Of a stretch of 64,000 nt of DNA, positions 46,814 to 55,541 are shown one piece after another. The DNA comes from Bacillus sp. FJAT-45350 (GTDB taxonomy: Bacteria > Bacillota > Bacilli > Bacillales > NISU01). Under the pieces are notes generated by a model. It worked only from the letters and a program-made list of their open reading frames with translations, did not search any database and was not told the DNA's origin. Location of the stretch: the NCBI RefSeq assembly GCF_002335805.1, contig NZ_NISU01000001.1, forward strand, positions 1,992,079 to 2,056,078, given 5' to 3'. Every line of letters begins with the position of its first letter. Positions within the stretch are counted from its first letter, which is position 1. Made by a program: the position numbers and the translations under genes.

Positions 46814-47533
46814 TTATGTGACAGCTAATTCACGCAATTGCTTCACTTCAAATGGAGTTAATTTTCTCACATCACCTGGATTCAGTCCTTTAGCAGTTAA
46901 GAAAGCAAATTGTTCTCTTTTTAATTTCTGGACTGGATGTCCAATTGCTTCAAACATTCTTCTGACTTGACGATTTCTACCTTCATGAATCGTTAATTGA
47001 ACAATTGATGTATTTTTTTTCTTATCCACCGATAACACTTTTACATTAGCTGGTGCTGTTTTACCGTCTTCAAGATGGATACCATATTGAAGTTTCTTTA
47101 ATTCTTCACGTAGAGGAATCCCTTCAACTTTAGCAATATATACTTTATGTACCTTGTGCTTAGGATGCATAAGAATGTTCGCAAACTCTCCATCATTCGT
47201 GAGAAGAATAACACCAGATGTATCATAATCAAGTCTTCCTACAGGATACACTCTTTGCTCAACTTCAAGAAAATCTGTAACTACTGTTCTTCCTTTATCA
47301 TCATTCACACTCGAGATAACACCTGTTGGTTTGTATAGCAAAAAATAAACCGGCTCCTCCCGGTCAATTGGAACTCCATTCACTTCAACTTTATCCTTAT
47401 TAGGTGTAACTTTAACACCTAGCTCACGAACAACTTGCCCATTAACCTTTACCTTTCCTTCTACTATTAAATCTTCTGCTTTTCTTCTAGACGTAATACC
47501 TGCTTGAGATATTACCTTCTGTAAACGCTCCAT
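46814..47533 (-). CDS. rluB: 23S rRNA pseudouridine synthase B
   Basis: 239 residues. S4 domain at the N terminus (MERLQKVISQAGITSRRKAE), then a RsuA-family synthase domain with catalytic Asp in GRLDYDTSGVILLTNDG and the EGRNRQVRRMFEAIGH motif. Same place as B. subtilis rluB (ypuL) between spmB and resA. Confidence 0.96.
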   Translation of the reverse strand: MERLQKVISQAGITSRRKAEDLIVEGKVKVNGQVVRELGVKVTPNKDKVEVNGVPIDREEPVYFLLYKPTGVISSVNDDKGRTVVTDFLEVEQRVYPVGRLDYDTSGVILLTNDGEFANILMHPKHKVHKVYIAKVEGIPLREELKKLQYGIHLEDGKTAPANVKVLSVDKKKNTSIVQLTIHEGRNRQVRRMFEAIGHPVQKLKREQFAFLTAKGLNPGDVRKLTPFEVKQLRELAVT

Positions 47534-47680
47534 TTTCTCACCTCGTTAACAATGATATACTCACCACTATAAATTCTCAAGCAATTGATTTAAGTATTCG
47601 ACAGTTTTACATAATGCTGCAATAGTATTGACATAACTTAGCAATTTTAAATATTTATTTTGCAATCTACTAAAAAACAA

Positions 47681-47715
47681 CAAAAAAGCAAAGACTTGTA
47701 TAGTTCTTTGCTTTC
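47681..47715 (-). terminator. terminator after spmB
   Basis: AAAGCAAAGA...TCTTTGCTTT with T run on the minus strand, downstream of spmB (stop 47755). Confidence 0.85.
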
Positions 47716-47754
47716 TCACTGTTATGTTTATATTTTTCAACTAGTGGCTAATTC

Positions 47755-48294
47755 TTACATTACTGCTCCAAATACTAACGTAACAATAATAATAGATGCA
47801 ACAATTCCCACTACATCTGCTAAGAGTCCAACCTTTAACGCATCACCCATTTTCTTAATTCCTACAGCTCCAAAATAAACTGTTAAGACATAAAGCGTTG
47901 TATCTGTACTACCCTGCATTGTAGAAGCAAGTCTACCAATAAAAGAATCAGGACCATATGTAGCTATCAAATCAGACGTCATCCCCAAAGCGCCTGTCCC
48001 AGAAATCGGACGAATTAATGCTAGTGGTACAATTTCTGATGGTACTCCAATTGCTTGTAATCCTGGTCTCATTAGATCAATTAAAAAATCCATCGCACCT
48101 GACGCTCGAAAGACACTAATTGCAACCATCATCCCTACTAAATATGGAATAATTGAAACCGCCATTCCAAACCCTTCTTTTGCCCCTTCAACAAATGTTT
48201 CATATGTCGGAACTTTTCTAAAGGTTCCATATAATAGAATAAATGCGATAAGAAGAGGGATTATCCATATTGATGCAACTGTAAGCCAAGTCAA
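47755..48294 (-). CDS. spmB: spore maturation protein SpmB
   Basis: 179 residues, membrane protein of the nucleoside-recognition (Gate) family; TFVEGAKEGFGMAVSIIPYLVGM and RPISGTGALGMTSDL. With SpmA it lowers spore core water and so raises heat resistance. Two bases after spmA. Confidence 0.95.
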   Translation of the reverse strand: MTWLTVASIWIIPLLIAFILLYGTFRKVPTYETFVEGAKEGFGMAVSIIPYLVGMMVAISVFRASGAMDFLIDLMRPGLQAIGVPSEIVPLALIRPISGTGALGMTSDLIATYGPDSFIGRLASTMQGSTDTTLYVLTVYFGAVGIKKMGDALKVGLLADVVGIVASIIIVTLVFGAVM

Positions 48295-48296
48295 GA

Positions 48297-48890
48297 TTAT
48301 CTCCCCCTTCTTTTCATCCGTCTATAATAAAAATATCTATCGATCAAAATTGCTCCAATAGTAGAGCATGCTGTTGCCATGATTGTCGTACCTACAATTT
48401 CTGTTGGAGATACTGAATCATAGCTCATTCTGATCGAGATGACAGTTGTTGGTATTAACGTAATACTTGCCGTATTTAATGCAAGTAGCGTAATCATCGA
48501 ACGGCTAGCTTCATCACTATCTCCATTTAGTCTCTTTAATTCTTGCATTGCTTTAATACCCATCGGAGTCGCTGCGTTACCAAGTCCAAACATATTCGCT
48601 GTCATATTGGACAAGATATAACCCATTGCAGGATGATTACTTGGTACTTCTGGAAATAATCTTCTCGCTATTGGACGCAATAATCTTGCTAACACATCTA
48701 GCATTCCTGCAACTTCTGCAATCCTCATCATACCTAACCAAAAAACTAGAATACTAATTAGACCAAAACAAATGGTGACCGCTTCTTTCGCTCCTGTAAA
48801 TATCGCCTCATTTACAGCCTCCATCGTGCCATTAATAGCCGCAAATCCAACTCCAATAACAAGCATGACCACCCAAATGATATTAATCAA
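48297..48890 (-). CDS. spmA: spore maturation protein SpmA
   Basis: 197 residues, membrane protein of the same Gate family; conserved TGAKEAVTICFGLISILVFW region and NMTANMFGLGNAATPMGIKA. Its start overlaps the dacB end by eight bases; dacB-spmA-spmB is the usual mother-cell operon. Confidence 0.95.
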   Translation of the reverse strand: MINIIWVVMLVIGVGFAAINGTMEAVNEAIFTGAKEAVTICFGLISILVFWLGMMRIAEVAGMLDVLARLLRPIARRLFPEVPSNHPAMGYILSNMTANMFGLGNAATPMGIKAMQELKRLNGDSDEASRSMITLLALNTASITLIPTTVISIRMSYDSVSPTEIVGTTIMATACSTIGAILIDRYFYYRRMKRRGR

Positions 48891-50049
48891 TTTGTTTCAC
48901 TCCAATAGTGAAGAAAAATATTTCTTTAAACTTTTGAAAGAACCCTTTCTTCTCATCTTCATCTCCTTCTGGTGTAATATAATGAAGCGGAACATGCCCT
49001 ATATGATTGCCACTAACACTAATTGTTATTTTCCCGATAGGCTGTGGAAATCCACTTGTACTCCATTCGTGATTTTGTGGTGGACGATATAATGTTATAT
49101 CTTTCTTTACAGCATCTGCTTCATTTGCTGACAGCGGATATTCAAAGGAATAAGGTGCATAAACTTTGTCACGATAAAACTCGTCTTTAATGCCCTTAAC
49201 TAATCCCTCTTCTACTAATTGTTTCACCTCGAATGAATCAAATGCCCAATTAAATAGATTCATATGATCATTCCAATCACTAGGTGCATTTAATGTGACA
49301 ACAATTAGATCCATCTCATCTTTCGTAGCTGTAGAAACTAATGTTCGTTTCGCACGCTTCGTATACCCTGTCTTCCCACCTGTAGAATGCTTATATAATT
49401 GAGTTAATAAGCGATTTTTATTTTGCCAAATTCTATCCCACTCTTCCTCTTCTTGCGGAGCCCTGTAGGATTTAGTTGATGATACTTCTCGGAAAGTTTC
49501 ATTTTTCATTGCGTATTGAGTTAAAATCGCCATATCATAAGCGGTTGAGTAATGTTCTTCATGGTCATCAAGACCATGAGGGTTATTAAAAACTGTCCGA
49601 GACATACCAATTTCCTTTGCCTTTTCATTCATTAAATATATGAAGCCCTCTAGACTCCCCCCTACATACTCTGCTATTGCGACTGCTGAATCATTACCTG
49701 AGCGTAGCATTAAGCCATACACAAGGTCTTCAAGTGGTAGCTTTTCACCTGGCTTTAAATACAGAGATGAACCTTCCGTACCAGAGGCGTTATTTGAAAC
49801 TGTTACTTCCTCCTCGAGCTTACCCGACTCTATTGCTAAAATCGCAGTCATTATCTTTGTAATTGAAGCTATCCTCATTTGAGTGTGTTCATTTTTCCCA
49901 TACAAAACTCTTCCAGACTCTTGTTCTATCAAAATAGCTCCTTGTGCTGATATGGAAAAGTTTTTCGCTTGAAATGAAGTCGGAAACATAGAAAATACTA
50001 AGAGAAATAAAAGTGAAATACTTAGAAGCTTTTTTATTTTTGTCACCAT
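48883..50049 (-). CDS. dacB: sporulation D-alanyl-D-alanine carboxypeptidase (PBP5*)
   Basis: 388 residues. Signal peptide ending near SFQA, then serine penicillin-binding domain: IASITKIMTAIL (SxxK), SGND (SxN) and KTGYTKRAK (KTG). C-terminal beta domain and a short tail. Trims cortex peptides in the forespore envelope. First gene of dacB-spmAB. A sigma-E promoter is expected upstream, but no box pair was good enough to name. Confidence 0.94.
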   Translation of the reverse strand: MVTKIKKLLSISLLFLLVFSMFPTSFQAKNFSISAQGAILIEQESGRVLYGKNEHTQMRIASITKIMTAILAIESGKLEEEVTVSNNASGTEGSSLYLKPGEKLPLEDLVYGLMLRSGNDSAVAIAEYVGGSLEGFIYLMNEKAKEIGMSRTVFNNPHGLDDHEEHYSTAYDMAILTQYAMKNETFREVSSTKSYRAPQEEEEWDRIWQNKNRLLTQLYKHSTGGKTGYTKRAKRTLVSTATKDEMDLIVVTLNAPSDWNDHMNLFNWAFDSFEVKQLVEEGLVKGIKDEFYRDKVYAPYSFEYPLSANEADAVKKDITLYRPPQNHEWSTSGFPQPIGKITISVSGNHIGHVPLHYITPEGDEDEKKGFFQKFKEIFFFTIGVKQID

Positions 50050-50393
50050 ACCAAACCCCGTCCTATAGTTTTGTTTTGTACAAGTTTATGCGTTAACCTT
50101 GTCCGTATGATTAAAATTTGTATAAATAGAGAGGAAGGACTTGGACTAAATTCTATTAGTGTATAAACTTTTATAGATTTGATAGGTGTTGGTAAAAAGT
50201 AGAGAGGATTAAAAACAATTATAATTAGTGAGGTTTATTAGCTTAATGAAGTAATCTATGCTTCAATCAACAATAGAATGGACGGACATAGTTCAAACTT
50301 TAAGATACTTCCCCGATATAAACCTATCTACCCATCATACTGAAAAGTTTAAAATAAGACTTAAGAAGCTTTTTCAGTGGTCTTCATTAAAAA

Positions 50394-50480
50394 GAGGTTG
50401 TATCAAAAGGTAAAGCTCACCTTTTGATACAACCCCTAAGCAATATGCAATACCTAGATGCTTTGAAATTCGTACATTCA
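50394..50480 (+). repeat. hairpin-tail repeat, copy E
   Basis: GGTTGTATCAAAAGGT...ACCTTTTGATACAACC perfect 16-bp stem (50396-50434), then TAAGCAATATGCAATACC, which lines up with the TAAGTAATGAGCGAAGCC tail of copy B. The rest of the 500-base gap 50050-50555 shows nothing I can name. Confidence 0.55.
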
Positions 50481-50555
50481 TTGTTTGAAATGATAACAAG
50501 TAGTACGCGTGTGATTTCTAATGGATTTTTCATTTTAACTGCTACTATATAAAAC

Positions 50556-51413
50556 CTATTGTAAGTAAGGCTTAAGCTTATTTAGTACTTCTGTCATGTC
50601 TTGGGCATTTTTTTCATACATCTGTTTTACTGACTGAGAATCTGTTTCTAAAGCAAATTTCTCTAAGTCCGCTTGACATTTTTTTATCGATGCCATTAGC
50701 ATTTGCTTTTCAACAGGCTCCGGTACCTGGATCTTATCATCGAACAAATCAACTGTCACTTGTCCAAAGGAATCAACCTGTCCCAAATAAACATTTTCAA
50801 TTGCTACGCCCATTTTATCTAACTCTACTTCTAACCAATTTCGATTAAAACCAAGGGTTGATAGTGGTTCGTCTAGAATTTTCCCATCCATTACAACTGC
50901 TTCGGGTTGTTTAATGGGCGCTACAGGTACTTGCATATCTGTAGGTGTAAGTGGTTGGTAATCTTTCTTTAATAGGACATTTATATCTCCACTTGGCTCT
51001 AACACAGCAAATTCCACATCAGCAACACGGAAAACATTTTTTGCTCGCAATTGGCTCAATAGTTCATCTGTTGAGTATCGTTGCTTCTTTAAGTTATCTT
51101 CCATTATTTTACCATCTTTTATAAACGGAATGCCTTTTCCAGCAACTATATTTCTAAATGTCTTGCTTTTCATTGAGAGAAGCGATATACAAAAAGGAAC
51201 AAACGTCCATATAAATAATGCTACTAATACATATGCCACTGGAATCGCTAACTGAATCGACCCAACCGCTACAATAATTGCTGCTACAACAGCCGAGATG
51301 AATTCAAAGTAAGTAAAATGAGAGATAGCTTTCCTCATAAATAGCTTTGCAGCAAATAACACAATGACAAGACCAACAAATGAACGCAATGCAACTTCTA
51401 ACCAACCAGGCAA
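50556..51413 (-). CDS. DUF421 membrane protein with DUF1657-like tail (spoVA2mob gene 7 type)
   Basis: 285 residues from TTG 51413 (GGGAGG seven bases before); the open frame runs 41 codons further without a good site. Three N-terminal helices (about 8-85), then the YetF/DUF421 soluble domain (FRNIVAGKGIPFIKDGKI, ELLSQLRAKNVFRVADVEFA). The last 50 residues (MASIKKCQADLEKFALETDS) resemble the two DUF1657 proteins of the same operon. Last gene of the operon. Confidence 0.85.
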   Translation of the reverse strand: MPGWLEVALRSFVGLVIVLFAAKLFMRKAISHFTYFEFISAVVAAIIVAVGSIQLAIPVAYVLVALFIWTFVPFCISLLSMKSKTFRNIVAGKGIPFIKDGKIMEDNLKKQRYSTDELLSQLRAKNVFRVADVEFAVLEPSGDINVLLKKDYQPLTPTDMQVPVAPIKQPEAVVMDGKILDEPLSTLGFNRNWLEVELDKMGVAIENVYLGQVDSFGQVTVDLFDDKIQVPEPVEKQMLMASIKKCQADLEKFALETDSQSVKQMYEKNAQDMTEVLNKLKPYLQ

Positions 51414-51568
51414 TTTAAAACCTCCCTTCAGATTAATTATGAATACTAAGTTATGAGTTATGAATTTAAAGAACATATACATATGATATTGGAAGGAATA
51501 CGTTAATACTTCATTTAGACGCTCTTGAACTTCCATTCATAATTCATCACTCATAATTCATAATTACA

Positions 51569-51775
51569 TTAAAACCCTTTATACTGTGGTTCTTCTCGTT
51601 CTAAATCACCGACACGATTTTCTACTTCTCCAATTACTCTTCTTGTAATTAAACAAGTGTCTCGAAAGACTTGTTGTGCTTGGTCGTTTTCTGCTTTAAG
51701 AGCCATACTATTTAATGTTGCTTCAATCCCTTTTAATGTTGAGACACATTGCTTAACTTGTGAAGCTACAGTCAT
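51569..51775 (-). CDS. DUF1657 protein (second copy in operon)
   Basis: 68 residues, all-helical. MTVASQVKQCVSTLKGIEAT start and EEPQYKGF end match the protein at 54532 (MTVASQMKQTLAGLKSAQAS ... EEPQYKN). Function unknown; in spoVA2mob operons it sits between spoVAEb and the DUF421 gene, as here. Confidence 0.88.
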   Translation of the reverse strand: MTVASQVKQCVSTLKGIEATLNSMALKAENDQAQQVFRDTCLITRRVIGEVENRVGDLEREEPQYKGF

Positions 51776-51789
51776 AGTTTATCCTCCAT

Positions 51790-52140
51790 CTACCCTTTTG
51801 GTTTAAATACTAATGAAGCTAAAAATCCAAAAATAATCGCAGCTGAGATACCAGCACTTGTGACTTCAAAGATACCTGTGATAATACCAACTAGTCCACT
51901 TTGTTCAGCCTCAGCCATTGCACCATGAACAAGTGCATTACCAAAACTCGTTATCGGAACAGTCGCTCCTGCCCCAGCAAAGTCAATCAAAGGCTCATAC
52001 AATCCAAAACCGTCTAAGACAGCTCCAGATACAACTAGAGCACTCATTGTATGAGCAGGAGTTAACCTCATAACATCCATTAAGATCTGACCAATAACGC
52101 ATATAATACCACCAACGACAAAAGCCCAAAAGAAAATCAT
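51790..52140 (-). CDS. spoVAEb: stage V sporulation protein SpoVAEb
   Basis: 116 residues, four membrane helices, SpoVAC/SpoVAEB family ([21 protein letters not shown]). Part of the channel for dipicolinic acid in the spore inner membrane. ATGA-type overlap with spoVAD. Confidence 0.92.
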   Translation of the reverse strand: MIFFWAFVVGGIICVIGQILMDVMRLTPAHTMSALVVSGAVLDGFGLYEPLIDFAGAGATVPITSFGNALVHGAMAEAEQSGLVGIITGIFEVTSAGISAAIIFGFLASLVFKPKG

Positions 52141-53156
52141 TCCTGCTCCTCACCTCCTGCTTCAATTGCTACAGCGTGAGCGATACACGGGATTGTTTCT
52201 TTTTGTTGAAAGGACAGTGGAGATAGTAAAGCACCTGTTGCAACAATAAGCATTCGCTTAATTTCTCCCTTTTTCATACGGTTAAGTAGATGTCCATACG
52301 TAACTGCTGCTGAACACCCAGAACCACTACCTCCAGCAAGAACAGGCTGTCCTTCACGATAAATCATTAAGCCACAGTCCTGAAATTGCTCTCTAGTAAT
52401 TCCATCATTATGCTTCTTCATAAGATCAAAGGCAATTGGTAAGCCTATATGCCCCAAATCACCAGTAGCAATTAAATCATAATGGTCTGGTTTAATATTT
52501 AAATCACGTAAATGAGCTTCTATCGTATCAACAGCTGCCGGTGCCATTGCCCCCCCCATATTAAATGGATCGCTCATCCCCATATCAACAACACGACCAA
52601 TTGTAGCAGAAGTAATATATGGTCCATTTCCTTTACTTGATACTACAGCTGCTCCTGATGCTGTAACAGTCCATTGGGCAGTAGGGGGCTTTTGCGCTCC
52701 GTACTCTGTCGGATAACGGAATTGCTTTTCAACAGCTGAATTATGACTAGACGACCCTGTTAACACATAATTCGCTCCACCACCATTAACGATAAACGCA
52801 CTAAGAGCAAGACCTTCCATCGAAGTAGAACATGCTCCAAATAAACCGATATACGGAGCTTCAATTGTTCGACAAGCGAAACTAGTCGGTGTAATTTGGT
52901 TAATTAAATCACCAGCAATTATATATTGAACATCCTCTTTAGTAATATAAGCTTTCTCGATTGCCTTTGAACAAGCTTCTTCAAATAGTACCTTTTGCGC
53001 TTTTTCATACGAGTCTTGTCCTAGCCATAAATCTTCATGTAATGTGTCAAAATCGTTTGGGATATTACCGTTTGCTTCAAAAGGTCCACCAACAGTTCCT
53101 GTAGAAATAATCGATGGTTTTTTATCAAATCTCCAAGTACGGTGTCCTACTAACAT
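52137..53156 (-). CDS. spoVAD: stage V sporulation protein SpoVAD
   Basis: 339 residues, thiolase-like fold. Binds dipicolinic acid on the forespore membrane. [51 protein letters not shown] and [20 protein letters not shown] are family features. One base after spoVAC. Confidence 0.95.
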   Translation of the reverse strand: MLVGHRTWRFDKKPSIISTGTVGGPFEANGNIPNDFDTLHEDLWLGQDSYEKAQKVLFEEACSKAIEKAYITKEDVQYIIAGDLINQITPTSFACRTIEAPYIGLFGACSTSMEGLALSAFIVNGGGANYVLTGSSSHNSAVEKQFRYPTEYGAQKPPTAQWTVTASGAAVVSSKGNGPYITSATIGRVVDMGMSDPFNMGGAMAPAAVDTIEAHLRDLNIKPDHYDLIATGDLGHIGLPIAFDLMKKHNDGITREQFQDCGLMIYREGQPVLAGGSGSGCSAAVTYGHLLNRMKKGEIKRMLIVATGALLSPLSFQQKETIPCIAHAVAIEAGGEEQE

Positions 53157-53157
53157 C

Positions 53158-53643
53158 TTATAAGCCTCCCCATTGAACTAGGATGGTCTTAATAAACGCT
53201 ATGACAAATGCGGCTACAGTACCAAATACAATGACTGAACCAGCTAACTTAAACATGTTACCACCTACCCCAAGTACATATCCTTCAGTTCGATGTTCAA
53301 TCGCTGCTGATGCTACTGAGTTAGCAAATCCAGTAACTGGTACAGCTGTTCCAGCACCAGCAAATTGGGCAAAACGGTCATACACTCCAAATCCAGTTAA
53401 TAATATTGACAGAAAAATAAGGGTTGCTACCGTTGGATTTCCTGCTGTTCTCTCTGTAAAATCAAAAAATGTAAAATAGAATGTTTGAATAAATTGACCA
53501 AATAAACATATTAATCCACCAATAAAAAAGGCTCGAATACAATTTTTTAAAACAGGTCGTTTCACTTCATGTTCACTTGCAAATTTTTGGTATTCCTGTT
53601 GAACGGGTGTTAAATTTTTCTTTTTTTGGTCTGACATCGTCAT
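53158..53643 (-). CDS. spoVAC: stage V sporulation protein SpoVAC
   Basis: 161 residues, soluble N-terminal 40 residues then four helices; CIRAFFIGGLICLFGQFIQ and FAGAGTAVPVTGFANSVASA. Mechanosensitive-type channel protein for dipicolinic acid uptake and release. Related in sequence to the SpoVAEb protein of the same operon. Confidence 0.94.
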   Translation of the reverse strand: MTMSDQKKKNLTPVQQEYQKFASEHEVKRPVLKNCIRAFFIGGLICLFGQFIQTFYFTFFDFTERTAGNPTVATLIFLSILLTGFGVYDRFAQFAGAGTAVPVTGFANSVASAAIEHRTEGYVLGVGGNMFKLAGSVIVFGTVAAFVIAFIKTILVQWGGL

Positions 53644-53661
53644 TCCTCATTTCTTTATTGT

Positions 53662-54105
53662 TTACCCTTTCATATCCTCTTCTAATTTCGTTAATTTTTT
53701 CTCAAGTTCTTCTTCCTTTATTGAGCTTGCTTTTAACCTTTGTTCTAATTTTTCCAATTCCATAAAAATCTTTTTATCAGTTGAAAAAAAAACTTTTTCA
53801 TCTGGAAAACGTTTATTTACTCTTTCATATCCAGTTTTTCGAATAGATTCAAGACGTAATCTATCAAAGTGCTTCACTCTTGGTGCGACATAAATTTTGT
53901 CATCGTAAACCACACCTTTCACTTCTAGTACTTCTTCCATTGCAAGTACGACCTTCTTAGCATTATCAGCATTTGTTTGATCTACTAGAGCTTGCTGTCC
54001 AATTTGAACAGGTGGTACTTCTTGTGCTTGCATTCCTGTTCCACAGCCACTCACCATACTTGTTAAGTAAAGGAGTATCAATGTTGTAATTAGTTTCCTC
54101 ATCAT
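53662..54105 (-). CDS. YhcN/YlaJ-type sporulation lipoprotein
   Basis: 147 residues. Lipobox VSGC (Cys about residue 21), then the YhcN-type domain (ADNAKKVVLAMEEVLEVKGV, DDKIYVAPRVKHFDRLRLES) and a C-terminal coiled coil of about 35 residues rich in E and K. In spoVA2mob operons this gene is the second; here it starts a transcript with its own sigma-G promoter. Confidence 0.9.
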   Translation of the reverse strand: MMRKLITTLILLYLTSMVSGCGTGMQAQEVPPVQIGQQALVDQTNADNAKKVVLAMEEVLEVKGVVYDDKIYVAPRVKHFDRLRLESIRKTGYERVNKRFPDEKVFFSTDKKIFMELEKLEQRLKASSIKEEELEKKLTKLEEDMKG

Positions 54106-54140
54106 GAACCATTCCTATCTGATGATGTTATAGTTGTTAG

Positions 54141-54171
54141 TATTATGAAAAAGACTGTGAAAATTTATGTA
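54141..54171 (-). promoter_or_regulatory. sigma-G promoter of the spoVA-type operon
   Basis: Minus strand TACATA (54171-54166), 18 bases, CATAATA (54147-54141); consensus TGMATA-N17/18-CATNNTA. Start would be near 54134, about 28 bases before the ATG at 54105. Confidence 0.65.
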
Positions 54172-54235
54172 CTAATATAATTATCCGTCCAAATAAAAAT
54201 TACCAAATGAAACGATGGCGGAAAGAAACAAAGAC

Positions 54236-54372
54236 GCTGGAGTAGTAGTATTGGCTTCCCACGATGCACCGCTTTGAGAAAAAACAATCATAGCAGGATT
54301 TAATAGAATGTAGAGATTTCGCGCATTACTTGAAAAGCACTAAAAAAGTGAAGTACCTACTTTTCCAGTGCT
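54236..54372 (-). repeat. hairpin-tail repeat, copy C (inside spoVA-type operon)
   Basis: Minus strand AGCACTGGAAAAGT...ACTTTTTTAGTGCT hairpin (54372-54336), then AAGTAATGCGCGAA and a tail whose later part GCATCGTGGGAAGCCAATAC lines up with GCAACGTGCGGAGCCATTAC of copy A. Clearly related though more diverged. Confidence 0.72.
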
Positions 54373-54396
54373 ATTTGATAAACATTTGATAAACAG

Positions 54397-54432
54397 GTTG
54401 TCTCAAAGCCTTGTTTACAACTTTGAGACAAC
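54397..54432. terminator. hairpin after first DUF1657 gene
   Basis: GTTGTCTCAAAG-N12-CTTTGAGACAAC, perfect 12-bp stem; no strong T run. May end or weaken transcription from the first DUF1657 gene before copy C. Confidence 0.5.
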
Positions 54433-54531
54433 TTCAAATAAGCCTTGTTTCTTATTCTACTATGGATATTTACCTCTAAAGTAAGACTAGAACAAAGGTA
54501 TAATATTCTCTACAATCGTAGTAGTATACAA

Positions 54532-54735
54532 TTAGTTTTTGTATTGTGGCTCTTCTTGTTCAATTTCTTGCATACGAGGTGTGATTGTGTCTACAATACC
54601 TTGTGTTTGCTGAGCCATATTTTGGAACATTTGCTTTGCTTGCTGATTTTCAGTTTGTAAAGCAAATCCCTCTAAGCTTGCTTGTGCACTTTTTAAGCCT
54701 GCTAATGTTTGTTTCATTTGGCTTGCTACTGTCAT
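54532..54735 (-). CDS. DUF1657 protein (first gene of spoVA2mob-type operon)
   Basis: 67 residues, helical, MTVASQMKQTLAGLKSAQAS at the start and EEPQYKN at the end; about half identical to the copy at 51569. AGGGGGACA precedes the ATG. Separated from the rest of the operon by 426 bases carrying a hairpin and repeat copy C, which is unusual. Confidence 0.88.
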   Translation of the reverse strand: MTVASQMKQTLAGLKSAQASLEGFALQTENQQAKQMFQNMAQQTQGIVDTITPRMQEIEQEEPQYKN

Positions 54736-54925
54736 TGTTGATGTCCCCCTAATAAGTAATTTAGTGTAACTGGTACGCTATTAGCATGGATTATTATCTT
54801 CTTTTTATAATTAGTGATATATGGAAATTCGCTAAAATTGTTTAATCAAACAGAAAAGAACTGCCTCAAAATGTTCGTTCTCACCTGAGCTTTAATAAAA
54901 AACTTTATTGAGAGAAGGAGTATAG

Positions 54926-55450
54926 ATGGAGAATATATTTATTGCAATACTTGGCCTAGTTCAAGTAATAAGTTTGATAGTTCTAATTGTTTTTGTTAGG
55001 CAAAATCGAAATCAGTATAAACAACAGCAACAAATGACAACAGAACTTCTTAGAAAGCTTGAAAACATACAAGCAACAGAAGCATTAGAGAGGGATGAGG
55101 TTAAAAGAGAAGAATGGCAAGCATATGTAACGATGAGGGCTCTCGATGTACTTGAATCTTTAGATAAACAGCAAAAGGGTTTACATGCAAAAGCGATTGA
55201 ACAGGCCCCGACAGACCATGGCTTAACTGATAAAGAACTCTTGTTCACCTTTAGTACTCAACAATTAGAAGCTATATTGACTTTCTGGAAACTTTTCAAT
55301 GAATACAAGATAACGTTCTGGTTAACCGAAAAGAAAAAAATAAAGAACGTATTTAAAGAAAAAGACGTCCTTGATATTCAAGAAAATTCAAAGAGGTTAA
55401 AGTATCAGTTAGACCATTTATTTCAACAACTAAAAAACAACTCAAAGTAA
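54926..55450 (+). CDS. membrane-anchored coiled-coil protein, unknown
   Basis: 174 residues. One membrane helix at residues 3-23 (IFIAILGLVQVISLIVLIVF), then a cytoplasmic-looking, highly charged helical region with coiled-coil character (NRNQYKQQQQMTTELLRKLE). I do not recognise it. AGAAGGAG precedes the ATG by five to six bases. Followed after 91 bases by the lipoprotein gene on the same strand. Confidence 0.65.
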   Translation: MENIFIAILGLVQVISLIVLIVFVRQNRNQYKQQQQMTTELLRKLENIQATEALERDEVKREEWQAYVTMRALDVLESLDKQQKGLHAKAIEQAPTDHGLTDKELLFTFSTQQLEAILTFWKLFNEYKITFWLTEKKKIKNVFKEKDVLDIQENSKRLKYQLDHLFQQLKNNSK

Positions 55451-55541
55451 ACCTTTTAGTTTTTGAGGTTTATTTTGGTTACTTTTGCAAATGATATGTG
55501 TATCTAAAAATCGATTTAACAATCAAAGGACGTGGATATCA

